A DNA stretch of 64,000 nt from Rodentolepis nana (GCA_900617975.1 UZAE01012047.1:1-64000), one strand, 5' to 3'; shown: positions 37,176-50,000, counted from the first letter of the stretch. Numbers and translations: made by a program. Notes: generated by a model not told the origin, from the sequence alone.

Positions 37176-40100
37176 TAAAGATTATGAATGAACGCGCACC
37201 ATTAAATTGAGCAATCTCATACGTGCTTGAGCATTCTGGGTGATGGTAAGGAGGGGGTGAAGTGGTGCGGTAGTGCGCACAGAGAGCCTCTCATCTAATC
37301 AGCCACTAATTTTCATTCAAGTTGCGCTGAATGTATGTAATTACTAAACGTGTTTGCTACGAACATAATTTAAATAAACTCTTTACTCGCTATACGTCTG
37401 CTTCCATACCAGGATATTAGCCAATGAGAATGCTGAGGCCAAGTTAAGGCTTATTCGTGTGGCAATCCGTTTAAAAAATGGTACAGAACAAATGTTACCT
37501 TTTACGAAAGTGAAGAGCTAAGTTTTAAGGTAAATAATAAGCAATTTTATGAAATAAAATAATTTTAAAATCTTAACAATATTTAATTAATTGCTCATTA
37601 CATTGCATGCGGCTACTTAAATGGTTTAAGTAACAACTCACGATACTTATAGTCAAGATACTAATCATAACTAAGAGGTGTATCCTCAAAAGAGCAAATG
37701 AAATATGGAGTACCTTTAAGCTATGGATGATTTGTTGCCTTATTTTCCTAACTCAATTTTGTCTATTTCTTTTTTAGAATATTATTTATATCTCAAATAA
37801 GCTTTCTATCAAATTCATACCCAAACACAACATCGAAAGCAAAATAAGTAAGGGCTTCTAATAGAGTGGACCAATTTAGAATGATTTGAAAGACTTTACA
37901 TTTTTTAAATGTGTTATTTTTTCTATTTCTGATTTTTTACGCTATAATGTTTACGGTTGTATACAAATATCCCCAATCTCATTACTAAAATATTTTACTT
38001 ATGAATCATCGGGCATAGTGATACAATGAAATCGGAAGTAGGCTAATGTCGAAACTCCTGGTAAGTCAGGACAGTTTAACCTTAGGGCTTAATTCTGAGC
38101 TAAGTTAAAACAAATTTCGCTTAGGTGGATAGTAGGTGGCCGTCATTTTGGTATGATGTTCAATTTCACTCAACTTTGCATTCATGGGTGCTAATTATCC
38201 GTCCTCTCACCTTTACCACCCTTATAGCAACTTATGTCCCTTCCATTTAACATTGGACTCCTTGTAGGACAAAATCTGCTATTGTTATTTCTGAGGGTTG
38301 ATATATCAGATACTCGAACAAGTTGCAATCTACATATCAGACTCAAAAAAAGTAAAATGATATTTGGAACTTTGGATCACTAAGATATAATTATGAACAT
38401 CAGTTAAAAGAAACTATAGCTTAAAGTGGGATAATAGATAGATATATACCTCTGTCTCTCTTATGCAGTCCTATTTTAGTAAGAATGGCATCAATTCAGT
38501 CTTTACTCAGATTGAATACTTGGTTTTTTTGCTATTGATATTGCCAATTTCTTCCTATTAGAATTATAGATCTGTTCAGGTATATTTTGAAGTTAAATGA
38601 AAGGTTTCACATAGGTTAAAGAAAGGAGCTTTTGATAATATGCTTAAATGAATGCAAGATCGATCTGCCCAAAGTACTCGAAATGAAATGTGCATAGGAG
38701 AGCAACTGCCTTTGCATTAAAGGAAAGGAATTTTCATTCATAGGTACTATTCTTCTCTAAAAAGTGATTAATATTCGTACTTTTCCGGATGATCTTAGTA
38801 TTGTAGCAAATTGCTACACAAATAAGCCCGATTTATCATCAGTAATCTCTACGCCAAAATATCTTAATATGGATAGGCCCTCGGAAACAGTTTAACTCTC
38901 TCAATACTAATGGGAAAGTTGACAAACCGCGAAAAAGAGCTTGTTAAACATATGCTCTCAGTAAACATAATTCACAATTGAATACATCTAACATTACTCG
39001 AACGAACTCTCTGTGAAGTCCCCTGCACGCATGGACGCATCCTCCACAATGGTAGGGTGCTCAGTTTAATCGAGTTTAATTTGTAGTGAATTATGACGCT
39101 AAGGAACCTTGACTATAGTTGGAATTCTCTATGGCAGATTCCCCTATGTCCGGAAAGGCTACCAGGATCAACTACGTTACCGCAAAGCATTAGAGAAAAT
39201 GGGCTTATGACTTGGAACATATTCATTTGGGAATGTTCAATCGCAAGTTAGTCATAATGTACACATTCTGGCGTAATAATCACGTAGTGACTTGAGCCAT
39301 TGATTTGTTTAGTAATCGCTTACTGGTTTTGATGGTTGTTTGGTAGCCCGGGATTTGGTCTTTGGTAGGTAGGTATGATAACCGCGTACTTATTTTGACT
39401 GTTGATTAGTCGTCTTGGCTATGGCCATTGATTGGTCGGGAGGCCCCTAGTTTCGTCATGCTAAAGTTGTGTCCCCACAGCTAACATGCAGTGCAAGTGG
39501 AGATTTCGTTCACCTTGTACAGTTGACGATGGTATCAATTTCTGCAGTACGTGCAGTACGTCTATAAAAGAAATTCTATCACAGTTTCAGCTCCGGTCGG
39601 CTAATGTGGCTAACTGTATAAGATGTCCTAGCCATGAAGGCAAAATACAATAATGTACTTTGATATGAGCTCGACTGCGCCAAACAAATATTCCTATCGA
39701 ATTAAGAGGAATCGACGTTTAATTATCAATTTGGGTTGATCTCGCAATGATAGTTTTACTATTGGACTAATGCCGTAAAATTTAAATGTGTGTTAAATGT
39801 GTAAATTCCCATTTTTTATCGTTGTTCAAAGTTTATTCATTGATTCGAAATTGCCTTTTTCGAAGTAGATAGTATTCGCGCTTATTTACATGGCACTTAT
39901 ATTCACCCCTCCATTTAGTGCCCCCTGAAAATTAATGGTTATCACCGAAATACAAGTTATAATAAAAAAGTATTAGATTTTAGCATTCGTTGTAACTTAG
40001 GCATGAAATTTTGTAACTTATGTAAAGGGAAGGTGAGTGGCAATAGCTAATTTATGCAATATGTCTCCAGGTAATGCTCTTGTATTAATTGTCTATCAGG

Positions 40101-40813
40101 CTCCCATGGGGTGCAAAATGGTCAACTTCACTTAATGCAATGTAGGCCACAAGTATCTCCCTCTCTCTAAAATGATAAATATGATTGAATGTCCTTTAGA
40201 GGTTGGAAGGAAGTTATCATTGAGACAAAATGGCTAATTCCTCTCGGCTTTGTACTCTTTAATATCTCGAAGACCTTTCCATAGTCGTAAGAAGTTTATT
40301 TTCATTGCATTCTCAGTTGCCTTATTTATGGACTTCTCTTAGCTTACATCTCCTACAGTACACCCATCTTATTTCCCCTCTCATTCTATTGGCACGAATT
40401 CCTCTCACCTCAAGATTTTATTTTTAGTCTAAGTTATATACTTGCTGATACTGAAAAACTAAAGTACGCAAGGAACACTATCAGTAAAAACGGACGAATA
40501 TCTTAGACTTCATGACTCCTCTGTGCGCTTTAATAAAAGGCAGCTTGTATAAGCTACTCACTCGGCTATGTCTATTTGCTTACAAGCTGCAAATTGTATT
40601 GTTTACAAGTTTCAACTTCGATGAGCCACGAAGCCAACTACGCACAACCATCAGCAAAATAAGGAAGATCGGGAAGAGACTTTAAGAGAAGAACAAAATC
40701 ACTCGATTTTTGGCCAACAAAGATGTTACGACGAGGTGAATAAAACAGCTATAAAACAACTTTGCCCAAGTTTAAAATACCCAGTTTTCAAGAATAGCAT
40801 CGTCTGTCATATC
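37176..40813. other. No gene recognised
   Basis: About 3.6 kb of AT-rich DNA without a supportable coding exon. GCAGTACGT is repeated in tandem near 39543-39560, too short to interpret. Confidence 0.45.
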
Positions 40814-41015
40814 GGAGTGCGCGATAGACACGCACCCACGACCCGACTGTATGCAATATTCGATCACTTACACGGTACTCATCTTACCTTCTTCCCTATC
40901 TTCGTGTATCTCTTTTACATCAGTGAATCAACCTTCTGTTCCTCCTCTCTGTGAAGCCCGAAGTCAACAAAAGGGCTATGACAGCTAACATAGTCTGCCA
41001 TTCGTTATTAAATAA
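40814..41015 (+). mobile_element. Ribozyme-headed short retroelement, copy J, decayed
   Basis: Plus-sense copy. The head (GGAGUGCGCGAUAGAC) is recognisable, but most of the ribozyme is deleted: after ACGCACCCACGACCC it jumps to the GACTGTATGCAATATTCGAT middle. The 3' end reads GCTAACATAGTCTGCCATTC. This is an old, internally deleted copy. The 72-codon open frame over it is not a gene. Confidence 0.65.
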
Positions 41016-41341
41016 GGTCATGACCAAAACTCAATATATTGCTCAAATCTATTTAAGTAGATAGTTTTGGGAGAATAAAAGCAAAATACTTGGAGACCGA
41101 CAGCACGATACTAGTACAAGGATGTTCCGATCAGGTGAAAATTCTAAACACCGAAGTGGGATTCCATCGAAAAAAAAACATTAGAACAACCAGCACTATC
41201 ACAATTAGTTAAAGTGCTAATGTATCATCTCACAAAATCAATGGTAAACCATTTCAATTCAACAAGCAACCTCCAAGGTAACGATTTCGAAACCAATTTA
41301 GCCCAAGGAAGAAAGAAATTATTTCAAGTATACAAACGACT

Positions 41342-41347
41342 TTTATT
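41342..41347 (-). terminator. Polyadenylation signal of NAC-alpha
   Basis: AATAAA on the minus strand, 35 nt downstream of the NAC-alpha stop codon, giving a very short 3' UTR. Confidence 0.6.
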
Positions 41348-41381
41348 ATACTTCTTGAAATCCATCCGAAGCGAATGCACA

Positions 41382-41396
41382 TTAGCTTGAGAGAGA
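41382..41396 (-). CDS. NACA: NAC-alpha terminal micro-exon
   Basis: Five codons (SLSS and stop) after the acceptor ATTTCTCTCTAG. It replaces the ELTM-type end of vertebrate NAC-alpha. The unspliced frame continues to 41254 and does not resemble the family. Confidence 0.75.
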   Translation of the reverse strand, partial: SLSS

Positions 41397-42084
41397 CTAG
41401 AGAGAAATGATTACATTGAATTATACATCTTACCATAATCGCGTTGACAATATCTTTGTCATTCTTTAGCAAAGCATTTATTGCTTTGGCTCGGGAAACA
41501 TTTGCTTGAGTCATAATAAGCTCAACGTCTTTATCCTCAATCCCAGATGGGTCACCAATGATTTCTTCGTCATCTTCAAGTTCAGCGATGGCTGTCTTAG
41601 CAACTGAGTCACCTTCCTTGGCTGGCTTATTTTCCTTAGCAGCGTTAGCAAGAGTCTGAGATCTTAGCTTTTCAACGGCAGCAGCCTGTGCTTGTGTTGA
41701 CATATCCTCGATTTTTGCTTCACCAAAGATAATGTAGGTATCAATATTTGGGGCCTTATAGACTTCGGCGTTGCTGATGACAAACATGATTGCCTTGGCT
41801 TTGCGAATAGTAACACGACAAATACCAGGCACAAGCTTCAAATTCAACTTTGCCATAGCCTTGCGAGCCTTCTTTTCACCACGGGATTGTTTGCTAGAGC
41901 CATAATCGAAGGCATCACCCTTTTTATCCTCGTGAGTATCTTCGGAATCAGAGCTCGAGGACGAAGCTGCCACCTTCTTTTCAGCTGCGTCAGGCTTCTT
42001 TTCAGAAACGTCAGACTTCTTTTCAGCTGCATCAGATTTCATATCAGTTGCTTTCTTTTGAGCCTTCTTGCCATTAGCTGCCAT
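41382..42084 (-). CDS. NACA: Nascent polypeptide-associated complex subunit alpha
   Basis: Complete gene in two exons: 42084-41434 (217 codons) and 41396-41382 (SLSS then TAA), with a 37-nt intron at 41397-41433 (GTAAGA...TTTCTCTCTAG). The product is 221 aa against 215 in human. It pairs with the beta subunit (BTF3) at the ribosome exit and prevents mistargeting of nascent chains. The N-terminus is acidic/lysine-rich with a DAAEKK-type repeat (residues 18-37) and a Ser/Asp cluster (41-50). The NAC domain spans about 67-132: [54 protein letters not shown]. The UBA domain is at about 182-217 ([27 protein letters not shown]). Reading through the intron would append an unrelated hydrophobic tail, so the spliced form is preferred. 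The family's usual end after NAIM is similarly short. Confidence 0.95.
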
Positions 42085-42101
42085 TTCTTAAAGGAAGTAA
42101 G
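42085..42101 (-). promoter_or_regulatory. Splice acceptor 2 nt upstream of the NAC-alpha ATG
   Basis: On the minus strand a pyrimidine tract (TTCTCTTACTTCCTTTAAG) ends two bases before the start codon. This could be a cis acceptor of a 5' UTR intron, or a trans-splicing acceptor if the organism uses a spliced leader. I infer splicing; which kind is not decidable here. Confidence 0.5.
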
Positions 42102-43318
42102 AGAAAACAATAAAATCTCAATCCTATCACGACAGACACACTTTCAAAGCCGCGCAAGTGGTGCAGAGATAAGAGGACTTAAACAATACTTCAGTAGCAT
42201 CTATTTTATAATTAAAAGCATAGAAAACCTAAAATTTTACCAAATTTCGTCTTATTTCTAAATTTAAAACGAAGGAAATGACTGTAGTTTAGTTGTTAGT
42301 TTTTTTACTTGTGTCACTAACATATTAATACCACGATATTTGAATACAAAGTATGTACATAACTAATGCATTTGTGCTATATTTAATGGAATTTATCCGG
42401 AATTGTCTTAATTTAGGAAGCTGAATGCGTAATATATCATATTCTGCAATTTTTTAAATAAAATACTCAAATATACCTGATAAATCGAATTTCTTGTGAC
42501 TGAAAACTTTTATTAAATCGAAGGTGTGGATACGGTTATGGGAGATTTTCAACTCTGCTCAAAGCATATAAATATTTGTATAATTTTCATAGCTTACTTA
42601 TATTCCATTTTGGTATAACCCACGGATCAAAACTAAAATAGTTTCTTAACCTTTTCTTTGATATTAAGCATGGGACTGCAATATTATCATTTTTGCCAAA
42701 GGTTAGGTTCGACAGTCCAAGAATAAAACTGGTTTAATGTATGGTTTGCCATCTCCAAATCAAGTCCTATGTTCTTAAGTCCCCAATTACCATAAGTTGC
42801 TTTTTCCTTATACTAAATTTTTCGATTTAATTTCTTTCAAAACTTTATGGAACGAAATTCGTTTGTCATTTCTTTGCTCCATATATATGTAATTTTAAAT
42901 ATTCTGCTGAAAACGAACTCGTAGGAAATTGATATCACTTTACACACTTTCAGAGGTTTGTCCACATTCGTGGAAATATATAATTTTTCATTTTTGAGTA
43001 CAGAAATATTGAATACTATATTGATTTCGATATTAGAAAAGTTATATTATTTAATTAAGAATTTCTTGATCTGTTTAAATCTTTATTTTATTTCTAATGC
43101 AAGAAAATTGGCATATTTGGTAAAAATTAATAATCCATAAGTTTGTTTTTATGATAAAGCATCAGTGGTATCGAAGGTGACATGAGTCCATGTAAAATTT
43201 TTTTGTAAATTGTCAATGCCATTAATAGATTTTGATTCCGGGGTCAAGCCGAAAAGAGCTCAATGCAAAGTACATCATTTATTAAATAATTACGTTTTAT
43301 AAATTTATTTTTAATCAG
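42102..43318. other. Divergent intergenic region / 5' parts of both neighbours
   Basis: About 1.2 kb between NAC-alpha (minus) and the coiled-coil gene (plus). It should hold the NAC-alpha promoter and possibly unrecognised 5' exons of the plus-strand gene. The frames at 41887-42261 and 42958-43140 look non-coding (antisense shadow and AT-rich drift). Confidence 0.4.
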
Positions 43319-43528
43319 TTTCCCTGGGAAGAGAATTTGCCTAATAGGAGACAAGATGCTGAGAGCAACGAAAGCGTAGAAAATAGTTCACTTTTCCAAT
43401 ACAATGTTAAAAATCCAATGGAAAACTTTAATGAAACTGGTTTTGGCGCAGAATCCAATCGGCATAGAAGAGCGATAGATTATAGAAGATCAAGAAATCA
43501 TAAACACTCGGATTTTCCGAAATCTAAA
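43319..43528 (+). CDS. Coiled-coil gene exon a
   Basis: Open in phase 0 (FPWEENLPNRRQDAESNESV..., ending HSDFPKSK). The donor is AAA|GTATCT. It may be the first exon seen rather than the first of the gene. Confidence 0.5.
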
Positions 43529-44981
43529 GTATCTACCGGTATTAAATTTGCTTGCCCTCGAAGTTGAAATTAACTCTTTTTTGAAATATGTTATTTTCTC
43601 TTTTTATCTAAAAGGCGACATTACGGAATTTAGAAATGCTTCGCCATCTAAAGTTCCTTCAATATGTCTAAAAATATTTGCTTTTATATTCGTTTAAAAG
43701 GATAATTCGTGTTGAAAGTAAATTGGCGAGCTGAATTCTGGTTTCATGCACTTACGCTGTTTAATGTATCTACATAATATTCCAGGCAGTCATTTTCAAA
43801 ACTATTTTAAGCCAAGATTGATTGAAGCCATGTTTTTAGAACTAGGTATAATTTCGTGATATTTTAATTCAAAGTAAGGAGAAAATGCGAGATCATTTGG
43901 AAATGTTATGATTCTTTTATAAACGTTGAAAATTATCTGCATATTCTTTGAATATTCTTAGAACATTGACGTAAATATTCATGGACATTGCAATTTAAAC
44001 AGCTCTTAAATGAGTCTATTAGATATTTACTCTTGATTAAAACAATAACGTATCGTCAGTAACTCGTTTATTTACAAAATATTTCGATTTTCTGTAGAGT
44101 TTAAGTGAACCGTTGAGAAATTCACCCCCCGCAATACCATTAACAACACGGCGACCACTTCGACAGATCCAATTAACTTGTGATGGCAAGTTTCGAGCCA
44201 ATACTCCACCAAGCTGGTTTCAAAATAAGAGAACACAGACGGATTTATCTTCTTTGACAGGGAAAAGATTATCATTTACCGACAGGTATTAAGTGGAACA
44301 ATACTCATGATCTATTCTAGTTTCATATAGCATCTGAACTTTTTGTTAAAAAGTGAATCAGAAGTAATTTTATTAGAAATAGGAAAAAAGCAATACTTTT
44401 CATTTTCGACAATGATAAGTATTTTCTATATTTTGGGGAGTTTAAAGATGAGTAAGTATTAAAATAAACTAATTTACCTAGCTGAACCTATTTAATTTTA
44501 GTGAAGAGACGCACAGCATAACGTCGGCTCCAAATAGACCAACTACGCCAAACAGCGAACTACTTCATGTCAAAAGAAACTCCGGAGAAATGGTCGGGAA
44601 AACACCATTAGCAAAACAGCGCTATGAAATGCCGGTGAGTGGTTTAAAACATTTTTTTCAATGTAAGGTGTGGCGCAATATACAAACTTAGTACAAGCTT
44701 ATTTACAAACTTGGTTTCAGCAGGACAATCAGTCTTCTTACACAGCTTGGAAACTAAGCAAACTTCAGCAAGAGCTTGATAAGTTATGTTTTCGAATGGA
44801 CAAAACAGAGGACCAGCTTTCTTTAGCTTTACGATCGATCGAAGTAAGATCTAAAGCGTAGTTTTAGTTGCTATTATATTGATATGTTAATTAAATAATT
44901 GTATCATAATTGCAGAAAATTGGTGACTTCATGCGGAAAGCCCTCTCAAAATCCGAACTGAAAACGGAATCAGATACATAA
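43319..44981 (+). CDS. Unrecognised protein with C-terminal coiled coil (3' part of gene)
   Basis: Five exons join in consistent phase: 43319-43528, 44098-44285, 44502-44634, 44721-44843 and 44916-44981, giving 239 residues and TAA at 44979. The first two thirds are polar, with many Asn, Ser and Arg and several Thr-Pro/Ser-Pro sites (RPTTPNSELL, VGKTPLAKQR), and look disordered. The last 60 or so residues (AWKLSKLQQELDKLCFRMDK, TEDQLSLALRSIE, KIGDFMRKALSK) form heptad-like leucine repeats typical of a coiled coil. I do not recognise the family. No start codon is assigned: exon 43319 is preceded by an acceptor (TTTTTAATCAG), the first in-frame ATG is at 43418, and upstream exons may exist. The gene is divergent from NAC-alpha and lies tandem to the kinase gene. 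Confidence 0.65.
44098..44285 (+). CDS. Coiled-coil gene exon b
   Basis: Acceptor TTTTCTGTAG|AGT, donor GACAG|GTATTA. It encodes SLSEPLRNSPPAIPLTTRRP through LTGKRLSFTD plus two bases. The opposite-strand frame 44072-44275 is a shadow. Confidence 0.62.
44502..44634 (+). CDS. Coiled-coil gene exon c
   Basis: Acceptor TTTAATTTTAG|T, donor CCG|GTGAGT. With the two carried bases it reads SEETHSITSAPNRPTTPNSE through AKQRYEMP. It is the only frame without stops. Confidence 0.65.
44721..44843 (+). CDS. Coiled-coil gene exon d
   Basis: Acceptor TTGGTTTCAG, donor GAA|GTAAGA. It encodes 41 residues with regularly spaced hydrophobic positions (WKLSKLQQELDKLCFRM...). CAG-CAG at the acceptor could allow a one-codon alternative. 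Confidence 0.7.
44916..44981 (+). CDS. Coiled-coil gene exon e (last)
   Basis: Acceptor TCATAATTGCAG. It encodes KIGDFMRKALSKSELKTESD then T and TAA. Confidence 0.68.
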   Translation, partial: KIGDFMRKALSKSELKTESDT

Positions 44982-46845
44982 GCCTCTGGACGAAAAACAT
45001 GAAGTTTTAATTGAGTTAAAAGATTAATTTTGCGCATTGTATGCCCTTAGGATAACGTTTACAAACTCAATATTCTGTACATCCTATTTCTGACTAATAT
45101 GTAGTTTCTTTCTTTGAAACAAATTTTCAAGATTATTTCAATTAAAATCAATATAATTTTGATAAAACGTTAGCTTTTCACTAGTTTAATGTCTATATTG
45201 AAGGAAATAGTTTCTGCGCATTTAATTGATATCGAACGGATTCATAAAAAAATCGGTTTTTCTAATAATGTCATTCGATTGGGGTTACTAAGGTAAAAGT
45301 TAAGTCACGCATCTCCCTTGTCACACTCGGAGGTGGCCGAAAAACCAATAAAAGTTATTGATAAAGTAAGTTGACATGCTAACTAGGCTTATGTTGACGT
45401 CAGTCTTATCCCATCATCGATATTTTTGTATGGTGATTGACATCTATTAAACGGTCTGTATTCAAGCACGGGTACAGCTGGATCGTTTATTAGTAATTAA
45501 ATCGAATTATGATTTCTCTCAAAACTTTTTAAACCCCTGTTGATGATAGACCACAGGTAGTCATTGTAGGGAGCAAAAGATTTGTCAACCCAAGTAAACA
45601 ACGTAAAGCAAACCTAATAAGAGAAAGTGGTAAGTGACCAAAAAAGCAGACTGCTACATTTCAAAATGAAGCGTTGTTTAAATAAAATGGCAGCGAAAGG
45701 CAAGCAAAACTTAATTCATCAAAGGATCTGAATCTGAATATCAATCGAAAAACAGTTGTCTTAATTTTAAATACAAATCGTGGTTATTTTCTAAATATTT
45801 GGCTATCAACTGGAAGTCTTGAAGAAGGTTAGTAATCATTAGGATGATTTTAGTTCTCCAACATTAACACAATATCAAATGTAGCATTTAAGAGCACAGT
45901 CTTGTTCGTCATACCTGAAACATATTGCTAAATACCTCTTGAAGAAAGCTGAAAAATCATTTTTGGAATGAAGTACTAGTACTATGTTTTCATCACTCAC
46001 GGTTTATTCAATTTTAGGCTAAATTAATAGCTACCGACTTATAGAAAATTTTATTGCAAATAAATATTTAAAATGGCTCCCAGTCTGTTTTGTTTGGGGA
46101 AATGTTTAACTATTTAGAACATGATAACTACTTTAAGTATTTAAACTATTTGTCACTTACGGGTTTTAAAACGTCCCAGAACTATTTGGAACACGAGTTC
46201 GTTCCATAAATGTATATTATTAGGTTATTAGATAGATATTATCATATCTTAAATCTCTATTGAAGATTTTTAAGTTAATTTGAATTATTAAAAGTCTATA
46301 AATATATTTTTAGATAAAGCAATTACTTCTCACTTATGTATTTATGTAGTATTTCAGAAGTATCTCATAATTACTTAAATTATATTTAAAATATTGGATT
46401 AAATGCGCTAGCTTATTACTTTATATCTTATCATCTTCTGCATTTGTTTTGCGAGTATAGAAACATTTACTTGGATTGAAGGACATGCTGTGCTTGACAT
46501 ATATATAAATTAACGAATCAGCATAGCACTTAACTCGTGGTTCGGATTTTGTTGCTTAACTAAATATTACTGTATGTGTTCTATTCTAACAACAAACTAG
46601 TAAAAGAAAAGCTATAATATACAATCACGTAACTATTCGAACGTTGTAATTTTTGAATATACTAAATCCAAGGCATATTGCACTAATATCCATCAACCTC
46701 TTTTACGTATTGAAAATAGTTATCCTTATTATATTTCACATTATCATTACGCTTCCTTATTATATTTATTATATTGGCTTTAAGTGGCTTCTTTATCAAC
46801 TAATCGTTGTCAGTGATGCAACTTCACCGTTTATTTTCTTTTTAA
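44982..46845. other. 3' UTR and intergenic region
   Basis: No gene is recognised. It separates the coiled-coil gene from the kinase gene and should contain the polyadenylation site of the first and the promoter of the second. Confidence 0.45.
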
Positions 46846-46846
46846 G
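46829..46846 (+). promoter_or_regulatory. Possible splice acceptor upstream of the kinase ATG
   Basis: TTTATTTTCTTTTTAAG ends 23 nt before the ATG at 46870. It resembles a 3' splice site and could serve a 5' UTR intron or spliced-leader addition. Confidence 0.35.
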
Positions 46847-46869
46847 TAAAAATTTACGCCTATTGAACA

Positions 46870-47084
46870 ATGACAACTAATAATGGTGATACCTATAATG
46901 ACATTTCCGGAGATCCCTTCAATACTGCTGAAGAAGTGCCATGTATGGATGCTGTCTCCCCGAATCAATTAGAAGAAGTAAACCATCTAAAGTCGTATAT
47001 TTTAAATCGTATTCGTCGCCATTGTGCCAAAACTCTCATGGGACCATGGGCCAATCCGCAGAATATCGATATTGTGGAAGTAGG
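46870..47084 (+). CDS. Kinase exon 1
   Basis: ATG at 46870 (MTTNNGDTYNDISGDPFNTA...). The donor AGTAGG|GTGAGA leaves two bases. It ends just before the GG(G)LSN nucleotide-binding loop. The N-terminal 40 residues are acidic and variable. Confidence 0.85.
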
Positions 47085-50000
47085 GTGAGATTTTGAACGC
47101 CTTATGTTTTGACTCAAGCTGCTTTTCATCCAAACGATTGGATCTCATTTTCAATTTGATAAATCAGACAGTCAATCCCATATTAGCTCCACGACGCTAA
47201 CAAAATATAAAATAAAGCACATTTTCTGTTATCTTTATAGGGGTGGCCTAAGTAACTATCTCTACAAGGCTCAATTGAAACCCGAAGCTATAGATTCAAG
47301 CTGCTCAGTACCAAAGGAAGTCTTTATTCGTGTCTACGGTGAGTTGCTACGTAGCAACATGAATTCTGTGATCCTCGACGCTGTACTCTTTGCTCTTCTT
47401 TCTGAAAAGCGACTTGGACCTAAACTATTTGGTGTTTTCCCCGGAGGCAGAATTGAAGAATTTGTTGAAGTTAGTTATTTCATGTATTATTTATCCTCCA
47501 TTAGTTTTGTGCAATCTATTAACCACTTTATAGGAATAATCAAAATTTTCTGTGTCATAAATGCAAAATAAAAGGTGAAAACTGATGAGAGTGGCATTCG
47601 TAGACGAACTCCTTTATATTAACACTTGTATGCACGTTTAGATTGGTACATTATATTTACTTAGTTATCAATCGATGTTCCTCCCACTCATACCGCTGAA
47701 AACCTCTATGGTATCATCTATCATTCCATCTCGACTACTATTGATCTCCAAATAATGTTTGCGCGCACCGTTTGTTCACTCGCTGAAGCATTGTACATGT
47801 TGACAGCTGGTATTTTCGTCTCCCATTTTTCAACAAATTTCTCTCCCCTTGTCCTTTAACCAGCCTTCATATTTAATTATACGATGCATCATGAATATTG
47901 ATATAATGCAGCTTTCAAGATTAGCTCTAAAACAGAGTGGCCTTTCTTCTTAGTAGTCGAACTTAAAGCAATCGTTTCTTGTCATTCTACTTTTTGTTTG
48001 TATATGTATTTTTGTAGCTTTCTGCTTTTAATCTTGAGTTTTAGGGGGATTCATTTACAAAAATAGTCACCATTAGCGATAATCGCCATTTGGGCAGCTT
48101 AGGATTTGATTAACATTTTCTTACTTAACCCTCGACCTTTGACTTGATAGATGCGTGTGTTTTGCCATAAGGAAATTCAATCTAAGTAGGGTAATAATTT
48201 ACCCCTTCTGACATGTATAGGTTTTAGCGGAAGGGGTGGGGGTTGAACTGTACGTACTGTAATGTGTAGATATTGACCATGCTTTTGACCATGGGATGCA
48301 ATATGTTTATTACAGCAACTTTTTATAATGCTTCCGCCCTCATTACCAATTTTGGTATCTTCGGGATTTAATTTATTTCGAACTTTTTATTGGAGAAATG
48401 GGAAATTAAATTTTCATATAATTGTGCTCGAATCAATATTAAATTTTGTTATTATCACTACTATTACACGAAGCACTAGTGCAATTTATAAACATTTGCT
48501 CGAGAGATAAGTGAATAGACCAATAAAAGGAGGACGATCGGGTTGGGGAGGAGGGCGATACAATAGCTAATGAAGTCGGAACACAGTGCATTTTATTTTA
48601 TTTGATTTCTAGAAGCCTTCTTATATCAGATATAATTGAACTAATTCGATTTTATTCACTTGCGTCTTCTTACGGCTACTAACAAAAGATTAACTATCAA
48701 AAAATTTTAATAATCGCTTTCATTGTTCTTTTCTCATGACGTAAATTATCGATATTTAATTTTTAATGGCCATTTTGAGCACTTACCTGGAGGGTTTGCC
48801 TTCTATGTATTTGCCCTAAGTTAATAGTTTAGTATCAGTTCTAACTTTAGGTTCACTTGCTTTGGAAACAGTTCAATTATTCACTTCTTTTCTTAAGTCG
48901 TCCCCTTTCAGAATCAACACGATTTTACACTTCCAACCAGATTTCAACCTATACCTTTTAACTGAAATTATTACTCCTGATTAACTCTTTGATCTCTGCC
49001 ATATGTCTACTCTGAAGAAAGTTTTTTTCTTGGTATCTTTATAAACGGTCACTCGGCCCTTATCTTTCATGTTTTAGCTCCGTATTTGAACAGTTAAGAT
49101 GTAGATATCACATTCGTTGTGCCAACTTTTTACTTTCAGCCTCTCTAAAGCCCCCTCCAATTTTCTCTCAAATTTTAAACGTTCTCTGTATGACGCATCA
49201 TTTGCCAGTTTCTTCTATTTGGCCAACATACGAACTTGAAACTCGCGCAATAGCATGGCATCAGTGGCCATTTGTTTATGTTACACTACTGCAAAAGACC
49301 CCATGACTGTTGAACTCCAAACAGGTCAAGATGAACACGCGACAGCTGATTTCGTCTTGATACTGTTTACAAAGCGTGTGGTTAACTTTATGTGCTAACT
49401 ATCTACTGGAGAAAGTCGCCTCTCGTTATGGGTGCGTGCGAACCCACTTAGTACTTATTTTGGCGCCATTAACATTGTACTCTTGTGGCAAGTTATATAA
49501 ACGTGTTAGGTTCGCATAATTTTCCGAATTGTATATTGGATTTAGTTAGCTGTTAGCTTATGTCAAAAGGAGCCCTGTTGACTCTTTTCTGGAATGAATA
49601 AGTAAAAGGTTATGGCTATGAAACGGGTATTTAACCTACGATCAACCAAAAGACCCCGAAAATATTACCATTAACTTCTGAGTTCTTGCTAATTTATTCT
49701 CTCATCCCTGCTTTAAGCAATATGGTTGCTATAGGAAAAATCCTTTTGCTGTTCTAAACAACTTTTGGCACATTAGACCTCTTCCCCTCCTTAGAAACGA
49801 ATTTCTTACATTTCCTAAATCCTAATTAATGAATTTATGCGCATGGGATAATTAGAGCAACTGCACCTTGTCTAGTCTCGTAAGAGATGCCAAATTTAGA
49901 TTTTTGAATACTTATATTTCGAATATTTCAGTGTCTGATAGGGCAGTTATACACAAATTTATGTCCCCTTTCTGTGAGTTTTGTTAAAAATAGCCCTTGT

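Noticed and set aside
41887..42261. 124-codon plus-strand frame
   Set aside because: Antisense of the NAC-alpha N-terminus running into its upstream region; repetitive only because NAC-alpha has a repeated Lys-rich segment there.
42700..42720. AGGTTCGACAGTCC, resembling a tRNA B box
   Set aside because: No A box, no acceptor stem and no cloverleaf can be drawn around it.
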